Shown in pieces: positions 1 to 9,926 of a stretch of DNA of 64,000 bases. Source of the stretch: Streptomyces tauricus (GTDB lineage Bacteria > Actinomycetota > Actinomycetes > Streptomycetales > Streptomycetaceae). The notes beneath the pieces are model-generated. The model saw nothing but the letters and a program-made list of their open reading frames with translations, was not told where the DNA came from and ran no database searches. Made by a program: the position numbers and the translations under genes. The stretch covers positions 62,001-126,000 of the forward strand of contig NZ_BMVY01000018.1 of NCBI RefSeq assembly GCF_014650955.1, written 5' to 3'. How positions within the stretch are numbered: the stretch's first letter is position 1; each line of letters opens with the position of its first letter.

Positions 1-1
1 C

Positions 2-3000
2 GGAGCCGCCCTGGTCCTCGTCCCCGGAGCCGACCCGCTGTCGGCGCTCAGCGACCCCGAAGCCGGCATCACCCACGCGACCGTCCCGCCGTCGGCACTG
101 GCCGTCGTCACCGAGGTGGCCGACACCGTCTCGACACTGGTGGCGGCCGGCGAGGCGTGCCCGCCGGGGCTGGTGACGCGGTGGGCGCCGAACCGGCGCA
201 TGCTCAACGCCTACGGGCCGACGGAAACCACGATCTGCGCCACCGTGAGCGGGCCACTGACCCCCTCGGAACAGGTGCCGCCGATCGGTCGGCCGATCTG
301 CGGCATGCGCGTCCACGTGCTCAACGACCTGCTGCAGCCGGTGCCCACCGGCGCGGCGGGAGAGCTGTACGTCGCCGGTACGGCACTGGCGCGCGGCTAC
401 CTGCGCCGCCCGGCGCTGACGGCCGCCCGGTTCGTGGCCGACCCCTACGGCCCGCCCGGGACACGCATGTACCGCACGGGTGACGTGGTGCGGTGGCGGG
501 CGGACGGCGAGCTGGAGTACATCGGCCGCGCCGACCACCAGGTCAAGGTCCGCGGCTTCCGCATTGAGCCCGGAGAGGTGGAGGCCGCACTGGCCGGGTG
601 CCCGGACGTGGTGCAGGCCGTGGTGCTCGCCCGGCCGGACCGGCGCCACGGGGATCTCCGGCTCATCGCCTACGTCGTGGCCGACGGGGACCGCGCACGG
701 CCACGACCACTGCGCGAACGACTGCGCGGCAAGCTGCCCGACCACCTGGTGCCCTCGGCCTTCGTGATGCTCGACGAACTGCCGCTCACCCCGAACGGAA
801 AACTGGACCGCGACGGGCTGCCCGATCCGGACGACGAGCCCGACGCCTCCGTCGCGCGGGCACCGCGCACCCCGCAGGAACAACTGCTGTGCGAGCTGTT
901 CGCGGAAGTGCTGGGTCTGACCCGCATCGGTCCCGACGCGAACTTCTTCGACACCGGCGGACACTCGCTGCTCGCGATCCGCCTGGTGTCCCGGATCCGC
1001 GCCGTGCTCGGGGCGGACCTCGACCTGAGCCTGCTGTTCGAGGCTCCCACGGCCGCCCGCCTCGCGGCCCGCCTGGACGACGTGGAACTGCGACGCCCGC
1101 CCCTGACCGCGCAGGAACGACCGGACCCCGCGCCGGTGTCCTCCGCCCAGCGACGGCTGTGGTTCCTGCACCGTCTGGAAGGCCCGAGCGCCACCTACAA
1201 CATTCCCCTGGTACACCGGCTGACCGGCGAACTCGACCGAGCGGCGCTGGAGGAGGCCCTGAGCGATCTGGTGGACCGGCACGAAAGCCTGCGCACGGTG
1301 TTCACCGACATCGACGGTGAGCCCTTCCAACGGATCATCGACTCGCCGTCGGCACGCCCGGCACTGCCCGTCGCGGAGGTGGACGACGAGGAGGCACTGC
1401 ACGCCCGGCTGCTGGACACCGTCCGTTACCCGTTCGACCTGAGCCTCGAAACGCCGCTGCGTGCGGAGCTGTTCGCCCTGCGGCCCACCGAGCACATCCT
1501 GGCGGTCGCGATCCACCACATCGCCGCCGACGGCTGGTCCGTGGCCACCCTGGCCCGCGACCTGGCCACCGCATACGCCGCCCGGTGCGACGGCAAGCGG
1601 CCCACCTGGGAAGCCCTGCCGGTGCGGTACACCGATTACGCCCTGTGGCAGCGCCGACTGCTGGGCGACCCCGGCGACCCCGATGGACTCCTGCACCGCC
1701 AACTCGCCCACTGGACCTCCGCGCTGGCGAACCTCCCCGAGGAACTCCCGCTCCCCTACGACCGACCCCGCCCCGCCCTCGCCTCGTACAGCGGCGCACG
1801 TGTTTCCCTGCGGATCGACGCCGAACTGCACACCGCGCTCTCGGAGCTGGCACGCGGCTCGGGAGCAAGCCTCTTCATGGTGCTGCACGCAGGGCTGGCG
1901 GCACTGCTGACCAAGATGGGCGCGGGCACCGACATCCCCGTCGGCAGCGTGATCGCCGGACGCACCGACCAGGCCCTGGACGACGTGGTCGGGTTCTTCG
2001 TCAACACCCTCGTACTGCGCACCGACACCTCCGAGGACCCGGACTTCACGGAGCTGCTGAAACGGGTCCGTGGTACCGCACTGGAGGCGTACGCCCACCA
2101 GGACGTGCCCTTCGAACAGCTGGTGGAGACCCTCAACCCGCCCCGGTCGCCGGCCCGCCACCCGCTGTTCCAGGTCGCCCTCTCCCTCGACGTCGACGAA
2201 GCCGCGGTACTGGCGCTGCCCGGGCTGCGGACGTCCAGACTGCGCATCCCGACCGCCACAGCCAAGTTCGACCTGGACATCGGCGTCCACGAACAACGCT
2301 CCGCACAGGGCGATTGCCTCGGTCTGGACATCACCGTCGACTACGCCACCGACCTGTTCGACCCCGGCACCGTCGAGGACCTGGCAGCGCGCTGGGTGCG
2401 GCTGCTGGAAGCGGCCGTCCGCGACCCGTCCCGTCCGATGAGCCGCCTCGACGTGCTGACCGACGACGAGCGCCGCCTCCTCGCGGACCCCGACCACAGC
2501 ACGAACACACAGCCGGCCGCGCGCACCGTCCCCGAGCTGTTCCACGAACAAGTGCGCGCCACCCCCGACGCCGTCGCCGTGGTGGCCGGCGACACCACGC
2601 TCACCTACGCCGAGCTGGACAGCCGGACCAACCGGCTCGCGCAGGCGCTGGCCGCTCGCGGCGTCGGCGCCGAGGACATCGTTGCCATCGCCCTGCCACG
2701 CTCCCGCGACCTCGTCCCGGCCCTCCTCGCCGTCCTCAAGGCCGGAGCCGCCTACCTGCCACTGGACCCCGACTACCCGGCCCGGCGCATCGAGGCCATG
2801 GTGGAGGACGCCCGGCCCGTGCTGCTCCTCACGGACTCCATCACCAGCGCGTCCGGCGGCTTCGGCACAGGGTTGCCCCGCCTGCTGCTGGACGCACCGG
2901 ACACCGTGCGCGAACTGACGCGGCTGCCGGACACCGCCCCCGCGACGATGCTGTCTCCCGACCACCCGGCCTACGTGATCTACACCTCGGGGTCGACCGG

Positions 3001-5494
3001 CACACCCAAGGGAGTCGTCGCCCGGCACGCCGGCGTCGCCAACATCGCCACGCAGTACCGCAGCGAGGTGTTCGGACCGGCCGCCGAGCGCCTCGACGGG
3101 CGCCCCCTGCGCGTCGCCCTGACCGCCTCCGTCTCCTTCGACGCCTCCTGGGGCCAGCTGGCGGCCCTGATGCACGGCCACGAACTACACGTACCCGACG
3201 CCGCCACCTGGACGGACGCTGACCGGTTCGCGGCATGGCTCATCGACCACCGGATCGACACGGTCGACGTCACACCCTCGTACATGCGCGCGCTGGTCGA
3301 CCGCTGCCTCTTCACCAACGGGCGATGGCGGCCCGGCGTGGCCGTGCTCGGCGGCGAGGAACTGCCCGAGCGGCTGTGGCGGGAACTACGCGCGGTGGAC
3401 GGCCTGGCGGCCCACAACATGTACGGGCCGACCGAATGCACCGTGGACGCGGTACAGGCACGGCTGGACACCGCCGCGACCCCCGTCATCGGGCGGCCCG
3501 TCCCCGCCACCCGTGCCCATGTGCTGGATGCCGCACTGCGGCCGGTGCCACCCGGTGTGGCCGGCGAACTGTACGTCGCCGGTGTCGGACTGGCGCGCGG
3601 CTACCTGCGGCGCCCGGGCCTGACGGCCCAGCGCTTCGTGGCCGACCCGTACGGTCCGCCGGGGACGAGGATGTACCGCACCGGCGACCTGGCCCGCCGT
3701 CGCGCCGACGGACAACTCGTCTTCGTCGGGCGGGCGGACAGCCAGGTGAAGATCCGCGGGCACCGCATCGAACCGGGCGAGGTCGAAGCGGTCCTCGCCT
3801 CCCACCCCCGCATCGCACAGGCTGCGGTGATGCCCCACGTCCACCGGGGGGAGACCCACCTGGCCGCGTACGCCGTCCCGGCCGCCGGGGCCGAGAAGGC
3901 CGACCCGGGCGAACTGCGTTCCTTCCTCCGCGAACGCCTTCCCGCCTACCTGGTCCCTTCCGTGTTCCTGGTCCTGGACTCCCTGCCCCTGACCCCCAAC
4001 GGCAAGCTGGACCGCGACGCACTGCCCGTCCCGGACCTCACCCCGGCCGCCGCAGCAGGCCGCGCGCCCAGCACACCCGAGGAACGGACGCTGTGCGAAC
4101 TGTTCGCCGAAGTGCTGGACCTGCCCGCAGTGGGCCCGGACGACGACTTCTTCGCGCTGGGCGGGCACTCCCTGCTCGCCACCCGCCTGGCCGGCAGGAT
4201 CGGCGAGACGCTGACCGTCCCCTTCAACCTGTCGGCGCTCCTGGAGGCACCGACACCGGCAGGACTGGCCCGGCGGCTCCACGCGGACGACCCGCACACG
4301 GTGACGTCGTACGTGCCGGACACGGAGGCGAAACTCAGTCCCGTCCTGCGCTTCGCCCCCCTCCCGCCCGCCACCGGTGACCCCCGCGACATCCTGCTGA
4401 CCGGGGCCACGGGGTTCGTCGGGGCCTTCCTCGTGCCCGAGCTGCTGCACCGCACGTCGGCCCGCGTCCACTGCCTCGTCCGCGCGCGGACCGACGCGCA
4501 GGCACGCGAGCGGCTGGCCGAGGCCTGGCGCGGCTACGGCCTCACCGCCTCGCCGGACGATCCTCGCCTGGTGATCGTCCGCGGAGACCTGACCGCCTTC
4601 CGTCTCGGCCTCGATCCGGCTGGCTGGGACCAGTTGCGGGAGGCGATCGACACGATCGTCCACGGCGGCGCACACGTCCATCACCTCTCGCCGTACCCAC
4701 GGCTGAAGCCGGCCAACGTAGAGGGCACGCGCACCCTTCTGCACCTGGCGGGTGAAGGACGGCCGAAGTCGTTCCACCACCTCTCGACCCTCGGGGTGTT
4801 CCGACTCGGCCCGAACTCCCGCCTGATCACGGAGCGTTCGCCGATCGACAGCGAACGGCACCCCTTCGGCAGGGGGTACGCGGCGAGCAAATGGGTGGCC
4901 GACCGGCTGGTGGAGCGTGCCTTCGACCGGGGTGCCGTCGGTGGCATCTACCGGCTCGGCCGTATCTGGGCCCACACCACCACGGGCGCCGTGAACCAGG
5001 ACGACATGTTCTCCCGGTTGCTCACGAGCTGCGCGGCGCTCGGCTGCCATCCGGCGGACCCCGGACTGGACGAAGCCCTGCTTCCCGTGGACGTCCTCGC
5101 CGGCGGCCTGGTGGAACTCCTGCGTGACGGCGGTAGGACCGGGGGCGCACATCATCTCCACCACCCACGCAAGGTCACACCAGGAGCCTTCATGGCGGGG
5201 TACGACCGGATGCACGGAAGCCGCTCCGAAGAGGTCACGCTGACCGAGTGGTTGCGACGCCTGCGCCGCGCCGGTGAACGAGGGCACGACCTGCCGATCC
5301 TGCCCTACCAGGCACTGCTGGAGGAGTACGACCGGAACGCACCGGGTGTAGGGCAGCAGCCGACCCTCGAGTTCGGGAACGACCGGACCGTCGACCGGCT
5401 GCGACACCTGGGGGTGCCCCTCCCCGATATCGACGATGCCGCGATCCGCGGCTACTGGGGCTTCATCGGGCGGCCCCGGACGCCGCAGCAGTAG
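2..5494 (+). CDS. NRPS, 5' truncated by window edge: A(partial)-PCP-C-A-PCP-reductase
   Basis: This is the C-terminal 1830 residues of a nonribosomal peptide synthetase; the frame is open from base 2, so the gene starts upstream. Counting from base 2, the domains are: a partial adenylation domain (NAYGPTETT near residue 69, NGKLDR near 266), a carrier domain (GGHSLL, phosphopantetheine Ser near 322), a condensation domain (HHIAADG near 505, so the HHxxxDG motif is intact), a second adenylation domain (YTSGSTGTPKG near 994, NMYGPTE near 1139), a second carrier domain (GGHSLLATRL near 1387) and a terminal thioester reductase (LLTGATGFVG NADPH site near 1465; YAASK catalytic Tyr/Lys near 1626). 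There is no thioesterase, so release should be reductive, giving an aldehyde or alcohol. By hand alignment the visible pocket of the first A domain is V-A-A-I-C, as in Phe-activating domains; the second reads roughly DAGVVGMVD, which I do not recognise. Confidence 0.95.
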   Translation, partial: GAALVLVPGADPLSALSDPEAGITHATVPPSALAVVTEVADTVSTLVAAGEACPPGLVTRWAPNRRMLNAYGPTETTICATVSGPLTPSEQVPPIGRPICGMRVHVLNDLLQPVPTGAAGELYVAGTALARGYLRRPALTAARFVADPYGPPGTRMYRTGDVVRWRADGELEYIGRADHQVKVRGFRIEPGEVEAALAGCPDVVQAVVLARPDRRHGDLRLIAYVVADGDRARPRPLRERLRGKLPDHLVPSAFVMLDELPLTPNGKLDRDGLPDPDDEPDASVARAPRTPQEQLLCELFAEVLGLTRIGPDANFFDTGGHSLLAIRLVSRIRAVLGADLDLSLLFEAPTAARLAARLDDVELRRPPLTAQERPDPAPVSSAQRRLWFLHRLEGPSATYNIPLVHRLTGELDRAALEEALSDLVDRHESLRTVFTDIDGEPFQRIIDSPSARPALPVAEVDDEEALHARLLDTVRYPFDLSLETPLRAELFALRPTEHILAVAIHHIAADGWSVATLARDLATAYAARCDGKRPTWEALPVRYTDYALWQRRLLGDPGDPDGLLHRQLAHWTSALANLPEELPLPYDRPRPALASYSGARVSLRIDAELHTALSELARGSGASLFMVLHAGLAALLTKMGAGTDIPVGSVIAGRTDQALDDVVGFFVNTLVLRTDTSEDPDFTELLKRVRGTALEAYAHQDVPFEQLVETLNPPRSPARHPLFQVALSLDVDEAAVLALPGLRTSRLRIPTATAKFDLDIGVHEQRSAQGDCLGLDITVDYATDLFDPGTVEDLAARWVRLLEAAVRDPSRPMSRLDVLTDDERRLLADPDHSTNTQPAARTVPELFHEQVRATPDAVAVVAGDTTLTYAELDSRTNRLAQALAARGVGAEDIVAIALPRSRDLVPALLAVLKAGAAYLPLDPDYPARRIEAMVEDARPVLLLTDSITSASGGFGTGLPRLLLDAPDTVRELTRLPDTAPATMLSPDHPAYVIYTSGSTGTPKGVVARHAGVANIATQYRSEVFGPAAERLDGRPLRVALTASVSFDASWGQLAALMHGHELHVPDAATWTDADRFAAWLIDHRIDTVDVTPSYMRALVDRCLFTNGRWRPGVAVLGGEELPERLWRELRAVDGLAAHNMYGPTECTVDAVQARLDTAATPVIGRPVPATRAHVLDAALRPVPPGVAGELYVAGVGLARGYLRRPGLTAQRFVADPYGPPGTRMYRTGDLARRRADGQLVFVGRADSQVKIRGHRIEPGEVEAVLASHPRIAQAAVMPHVHRGETHLAAYAVPAAGAEKADPGELRSFLRERLPAYLVPSVFLVLDSLPLTPNGKLDRDALPVPDLTPAAAAGRAPSTPEERTLCELFAEVLDLPAVGPDDDFFALGGHSLLATRLAGRIGETLTVPFNLSALLEAPTPAGLARRLHADDPHTVTSYVPDTEAKLSPVLRFAPLPPATGDPRDILLTGATGFVGAFLVPELLHRTSARVHCLVRARTDAQARERLAEAWRGYGLTASPDDPRLVIVRGDLTAFRLGLDPAGWDQLREAIDTIVHGGAHVHHLSPYPRLKPANVEGTRTLLHLAGEGRPKSFHHLSTLGVFRLGPNSRLITERSPIDSERHPFGRGYAASKWVADRLVERAFDRGAVGGIYRLGRIWAHTTTGAVNQDDMFSRLLTSCAALGCHPADPGLDEALLPVDVLAGGLVELLRDGGRTGGAHHLHHPRKVTPGAFMAGYDRMHGSRSEEVTLTEWLRRLRRAGERGHDLPILPYQALLEEYDRNAPGVGQQPTLEFGNDRTVDRLRHLGVPLPDIDDAAIRGYWGFIGRPRTPQQ

Positions 5495-5621
5495 CCGTGC
5501 CAGTAGGGCCGTACGCCGACGGCAGTACGGCCACCGGAAACCAGTGATGGTGACGATGTCCTTGCTCGTAAGCCCACCCGCTCACACCCCGACGACCCGT
5601 CGTGCTCGTACGGGAGTGACG

Positions 5622-7913
5622 ATGCGGCCCCGTTCGATCGTTCCCGGCCGCCAACGCTGGGAAGTCGACCATGTCCGCGGCAGCCCCGCCCTGGCCCGGC
5701 TGACCGAGGCGTCGCTGCGACGCGTCCCCGGCATCACCGAGGGACGCGTCAGCCCGGTCACCGGCCGGGTGCTGCTACGACACGACCGCACCCTCGGCCC
5801 CCGGGAGGCGGCGCAGGCGCTGCGCCGGGCGGTCGAGGCCGCCCGTGCGGCCTTGCGCGCGCACGCCGCGGAGCTGCGGACGGCAGCAAGCCGCCCGGAC
5901 GCCGGTCCACGCCGCGGCCCAGTCCTGGAACGTCGCACGGCCGGACCCGGAAGCGGACGCTGGCTGCCGAAGGTGCTCGGGGCCGGCGGCGCGGTGGTCG
6001 CGGCCATCGCCGGCGGGCCGTTCCTCCTGAAGCTGCTCAGCCGACCGCTGCTCACCTTCGGACTGACGGCCGCGGCCACGGCAGGGATCGTCCGGCGGTC
6101 CTGGCGAAGATCCGACAGCGCACAGCGGGCGGCGGACGAGTCGGCGCCCCAAGGCCATGCCCTGCGCCGCATCGTCGGCCCGCACAAGCGGAAGTTCGCG
6201 CTGGCGGCGCTGCTGTCCGGGATCTCCCAGTTGGCGGAGATCGCGCTCTTCGCCCTCAGCCCCTCGATCGTGCTGCTGGTGGCCAAGGGGGGCAGCGCCA
6301 CCCTTGCCGGGCTCGGCCTGGCCACCGTCACCGGACAGTTGTCCCTCCTGGCCGGCGCAGCCGGAGCGGCCTGCCTCGCCATGGCGGCCTCCGGGTACGC
6401 GTCCAGCGTCGTCTGGCGTCAGCTGGGGCAGGAGATCGAGGACGACTGGCGCATCCGCACGTACGAGCACATCCAGCGGGTGTCACCGGCCGGCCTGGAG
6501 CAGGAGCGGGTCAGTCGCGTCAACGCCGTCCTGTCCGAGGACATCAACCAGATCAGCACGTTCATCACGTCGAACATGAACGACGTGGTGCAGATGGCCA
6601 CCAGCCTGGGCCTGCTGATCCCCGCGTTCCTGCTGCTGGCTCCGCAGATCGCCTGGGTCGCCTTCGTACCGATCCCGGTCGTGGCCTGGCTGTCCTTCCG
6701 CTTCCACGAACGCGCGATCGCCAGTCACGCGGCTTCCGACGAGCAACGGGCGCGGTTGTACGCCCGGTTGACCGAGAACCTCCATGCCCACGCGACGATC
6801 AAGTCCACGGTCACCGAACAGCACGAGATCGACCGCATCACGGAGCTGAACAGCGAATACAGCGAGGCCAGCCGCTCCACCGGCCGCACCTCGGCGATCC
6901 CGCCCCAGATCCTGCGCCTGGCCGGCGGTTCGGCCCTGGTCGGAACCGTGCTGCTGGGCGGACGGGCCGTGCTGCGGGGGACGCTGCCGACGGCGGCGTT
7001 CGGACCGCTGATCGAGTTGCCGGGCATCGCCATGCTGAAGCTGTCCAAACTGGGCAGCACCGCCGACCAGTACCAGCGCACCGTCACCGCCCTGGACCGG
7101 GTGGAACGGCTGCAACGCCTGCCTGTGGAGCCCACTGGCGAAGGCCGTCCGGTGTCAGCCCGCGAGGTGAAGGGAGAGATCGAACTGCGAAAAGTGACGT
7201 TCGCCTATCCAGGGCGGCCGCCCGCCCTTCGCGAGACGTCCCTGACCATTCCGCCCGGCCGGACCACCGCCATCGTGGGGGCCAGCGGCGCCGGCAAGAC
7301 CACCATCGCCAAACTGCTCATGCGCTTCCACCACCCCGACCAGGGACAGGTACTGCTGGACGGGACCGACGTCAGCACCCTGGCCCTGCCGGACCTGCGC
7401 CGCGCGATCGGATATGTCACCCAGGAACCCTTCCTGTTCGACGCGACGATCGCGGACAACATCCGCTACGGCACCTTCCACGCGACGGACGACGAGCTTG
7501 CCGCCGCTGCCCGTACCGCCGGGGCGGACGCATTCATCGAGACCCTGCCCGAGCGTTACGCCACCAGGGTCGGTGAGCGGGGCGCGTCGCTGTCCGGGGG
7601 GCAGAAGCAGCGCATCGCGCTGGCAAGGACCATTCTGGCCGATCCACCCGTCATCGTCCTGGACGAAGCCACCTCCGCGATCGACAACGAGACCGAGGCG
7701 GTCATCCAGCAGGCCCTCCACGTGTTCGGAGTGGACAGGACCATGGTCGTCATCGCCCACCGGTTGTCCACCGTCCAGAACGCCGACCGCATCTATGCCA
7801 TGAGTCCCGGGGGTCTGGTGGCCGAACAGGGGACGCACGAGGAACTCGTGGCTCATGGCGGCCTCTACAGCAAGCTGTGGAATCTGCAGGTCGGTCAACC
7901 GGTGCCCGCGTGA
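5622..7913 (+). CDS. ABC transporter, fused membrane and ATPase domains, HMA-like N-terminal domain
   Basis: This is a half-size ABC exporter of about 763 residues. Residues 1-65 contain a short fold with VPGITEGRVSPVTGRVLL, which resembles the HMA_2-type domain found at the N terminus of some P-type ATPases. It is followed by a hydrophobic linker and an ABC transmembrane region of about six helices. The nucleotide-binding domain has Walker A GASGAGKTT, signature LSGGQKQR, Walker B VIVLDEATSAID and the H-loop AHRLST. The frame is open further upstream into the NRPS, but ATG 5622 has GGGAG five bases before it and is preferred; ATG 5547 and 5556 are alternatives. The gene starts 127 bases after the NRPS stop on the same strand, so export of the NRPS product is the likely role. 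A role in metal or siderophore handling is also possible given the N-terminal domain. Confidence 0.9.
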   Translation: MRPRSIVPGRQRWEVDHVRGSPALARLTEASLRRVPGITEGRVSPVTGRVLLRHDRTLGPREAAQALRRAVEAARAALRAHAAELRTAASRPDAGPRRGPVLERRTAGPGSGRWLPKVLGAGGAVVAAIAGGPFLLKLLSRPLLTFGLTAAATAGIVRRSWRRSDSAQRAADESAPQGHALRRIVGPHKRKFALAALLSGISQLAEIALFALSPSIVLLVAKGGSATLAGLGLATVTGQLSLLAGAAGAACLAMAASGYASSVVWRQLGQEIEDDWRIRTYEHIQRVSPAGLEQERVSRVNAVLSEDINQISTFITSNMNDVVQMATSLGLLIPAFLLLAPQIAWVAFVPIPVVAWLSFRFHERAIASHAASDEQRARLYARLTENLHAHATIKSTVTEQHEIDRITELNSEYSEASRSTGRTSAIPPQILRLAGGSALVGTVLLGGRAVLRGTLPTAAFGPLIELPGIAMLKLSKLGSTADQYQRTVTALDRVERLQRLPVEPTGEGRPVSAREVKGEIELRKVTFAYPGRPPALRETSLTIPPGRTTAIVGASGAGKTTIAKLLMRFHHPDQGQVLLDGTDVSTLALPDLRRAIGYVTQEPFLFDATIADNIRYGTFHATDDELAAAARTAGADAFIETLPERYATRVGERGASLSGGQKQRIALARTILADPPVIVLDEATSAIDNETEAVIQQALHVFGVDRTMVVIAHRLSTVQNADRIYAMSPGGLVAEQGTHEELVAHGGLYSKLWNLQVGQPVPA

Positions 7914-8085
7914 CAGAACAGAAGTTTTGAAACGGTCCATTGATTCACCGTCGACCCGGCGAGCTTCCGACCGGTGAAAGACGTGTAATTCCTTCGGGTG
8001 GTGACGACCAGAATGATTTCGGATACGGGCGTCAACCTGCAACGATGGGTATTGAAACGAAATGAATGGAGCATGAGGTATTCCG

Positions 8086-8211
8086 ATGACGATTCCGTAT
8101 CCTACCGACGCACCGGTAATGATCAATGAAAGGCGATCGGGCTCCTGTGGGAGGTTTCAGGTGGCCGACGTCAATAATGAATCCGCGTATGCGGCAGAAC
8201 CCGGTCGATGA
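8086..8211 (+). CDS. candidate 41-residue peptide ORF upstream of the mbtH-like gene
   Basis: This short ORF starts with ATG 8086, preceded by GAGG with a 7-base spacer, and ends at TGA 8209-8211, 18 bases before the MbtH-like gene. The peptide begins MTIPYPTDAP and contains a single Cys (SGSCGRFQVA). I recognise no family. The surrounding DNA is clearly less GC-rich than the genes on either side, which would fit a promoter or leader region. It could be a small translated protein, a leader peptide or chance. The good Shine-Dalgarno sequence and the position in a biosynthetic operon are the only support. Confidence 0.35.
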   Translation: MTIPYPTDAPVMINERRSGSCGRFQVADVNNESAYAAEPGR

Positions 8212-8229
8212 GAGCGCAGGAGTGCCGAT

Positions 8230-8460
8230 ATGGCAGACATGGTCAATCCATTCGACGACGACGCGGCCCGGTTTCTCGTCCTGGTCAATGACGAGGGCCA
8301 ACACTCGTTGTGGCCTTCCCTGGCAGATGTGCCCGCCGGCTGGGCAGTGGCGCATGCGCAGGGCTCCAGACAGGCATGCCTGGACTACATCGACAGAGCC
8401 TGGACGGACATGCGGCCACGCAGCCTCGCGGAAGCGGTGGACGGAGGCGGAGCGCCATAG
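8230..8460 (+). CDS. MbtH-like NRPS accessory protein
   Basis: This 76-residue protein matches the MbtH-like family end to end: NPFDDD near the start, FLVLVNDEGQHSLWP, VPAGW, then CLDYIDRAWTDMRP. The two conserved tryptophans in the family signature are present. MbtH-like proteins bind adenylation domains and are often needed for their solubility and activity. The gene sits between the ABC exporter and the acyl-CoA dehydrogenase-like gene on the NRPS strand, so its partner is most likely the NRPS at the left edge. A GCGCAGGAG stretch upstream provides a plausible ribosome binding site. Confidence 0.95.
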   Translation: MADMVNPFDDDAARFLVLVNDEGQHSLWPSLADVPAGWAVAHAQGSRQACLDYIDRAWTDMRPRSLAEAVDGGGAP

Positions 8461-8625
8461 CGCGCCCCGGCTCCGGTCAGCGGTACCCGCAGCCGAGTGC
8501 AGGCGCCGGGCCACCGGCGGCAACAGCGCCGTCACGCCCCCGAACGACGAGTCAGCCGGATCAGCCGGGCACTTCGGCTCGGAGTGCCACCTCACCCCTC
8601 AAGCCTTCCAGGACGGACACCAAAC

Positions 8626-9912
8626 ATGGATACCTCAGAAATCTGTGCCGTTCTCGCCCGCCATCCCGCTCTCGACGACTTCGCCGGCCAGGTCAGCGCG
8701 TTCCTCGACAGCCATCTCCCGGAGCCCATGACGGAGGAGACGCCTCGACCGCCCTGGCTGAGCCTGCGCAAGCACGCGGCGGAGGCCGGGCTGACCGCGC
8801 TCGATCTCGGCTGCGTGATCGCCGAATCAGGACGCGGCCCGATCCCTGGAAAACCCACAGAGCCCGCCGCGGTGGTTCCTCCCGGGGCTGAGCGAGTGGC
8901 GCAGGGCCTCGCGATGTTCCTGGCGGGACGACAGGACTGCGATGCGCGGGAGGTCTTCAGCTCGGGACACGGGGCCATGGCTCTGCGCTACGGCGGACCT
9001 GCCGTGGCGCGGACGGTCCGGGAGCGCGTCGTGCACGGTGGCGAACTGGCGGGCGTGGCCTCCAGCGAACCCCACTCGGGCTCCGACCTGCGTGGTCTGC
9101 GGACCGTAGCGGTCGACCACGGCGGCCATCTCGTCCTCTATGGCACGAAGGGGCTGGTCAGTCGGGTGGAGGAGGCCATCGGGTTCGTCGTCTTCTGCAA
9201 GGTGGTCGGGTCGGGCCGGGCCTCCCTGCTCCGAGGCGACGCCGACCTGCTGCGCGAGGTGCCGCTCTCGGCGGTCTGGGTCCCGATGGAGAGCGCGGGC
9301 ATCTCGACCGAGACCGCCGCGCCGCTGGGGCTGCGCGGTTGGAGCCTGGGCTACCTGCACTTCGACGACGTGCGCGTCCCCAAGGACAACCTGCTCGGAG
9401 CACTCGGGGACGGCCGCCGGATCTTCGACGCGCATTTCTCGGGCTGGCGTCTGATGATGGCGCTGGTCTGCCTGGGGGCGGCCACCGCCGCCATCGAGGA
9501 GACGGTGACGCGTACGCGTCGGCGCAGTGTCGGCCGGACGGCACTGGCCGATGTCCCCTCCGTGGCTTCCCGGCTGGGCGCGGCGGCGGCCGAGGTTCAG
9601 GCGGCGACCGCCTGGTGCTTCTCTCTCCTGGAGCGGATGGAGCGGAATCCTACGGCCGCGGACGTGGCAGCGTGCTCCGCCGCCAAGGCCTTCGCCACCG
9701 ACGCGGCCTACCGGGCCGTAGACATCGCGCTCCAACTCCACGGCAGCGACGGATACACCCTTTGCACCCCCATGGAGAAGCGGCTCCGGGACATCAGGGG
9801 ACTTCGTATCGCTGACGGCCCCAACGACACCCTCTACAGCGTCCTCGCCCATTCCCTGCTGGCGGGTCCTCGGCAGGGACGGCCGCTGGTGGCGGCGCAG
9901 CGGCAGGCCTGA
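8626..9912 (+). CDS. acyl-CoA dehydrogenase-like flavoenzyme
   Basis: A 428-residue protein with acyl-CoA dehydrogenase architecture: an N-terminal helical domain, a middle domain with ASSEPHSGSDLRGL (flavin-binding type motif) and a C-terminal domain containing LQLHGSDGYTLCTPMEKRLRD. The usual catalytic Glu in the C-terminal EGT motif appears as Asp (IADGPNDTL), so the chemistry may differ from fatty-acid beta-oxidation. In NRPS clusters such enzymes often oxidise carrier-bound or free acyl and amino-acyl substrates. The frame is open from 8497, but ATG 8626 fits the family start and has AGGAC upstream. It follows the MbtH-like gene by 165 bases and is probably the last gene of the NRPS operon, since a hairpin follows. 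Confidence 0.85.
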   Translation: MDTSEICAVLARHPALDDFAGQVSAFLDSHLPEPMTEETPRPPWLSLRKHAAEAGLTALDLGCVIAESGRGPIPGKPTEPAAVVPPGAERVAQGLAMFLAGRQDCDAREVFSSGHGAMALRYGGPAVARTVRERVVHGGELAGVASSEPHSGSDLRGLRTVAVDHGGHLVLYGTKGLVSRVEEAIGFVVFCKVVGSGRASLLRGDADLLREVPLSAVWVPMESAGISTETAAPLGLRGWSLGYLHFDDVRVPKDNLLGALGDGRRIFDAHFSGWRLMMALVCLGAATAAIEETVTRTRRRSVGRTALADVPSVASRLGAAAAEVQAATAWCFSLLERMERNPTAADVAACSAAKAFATDAAYRAVDIALQLHGSDGYTLCTPMEKRLRDIRGLRIADGPNDTLYSVLAHSLLAGPRQGRPLVAAQRQA

Positions 9913-9926
9913 CCGCCGCGCGGGGA

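Noticed and set aside
3386..5407. 673-codon open frame on the minus strand opposite the NRPS
   Set aside because: It mirrors the NRPS codons, has no domain and arises from the high-GC third-position bias.
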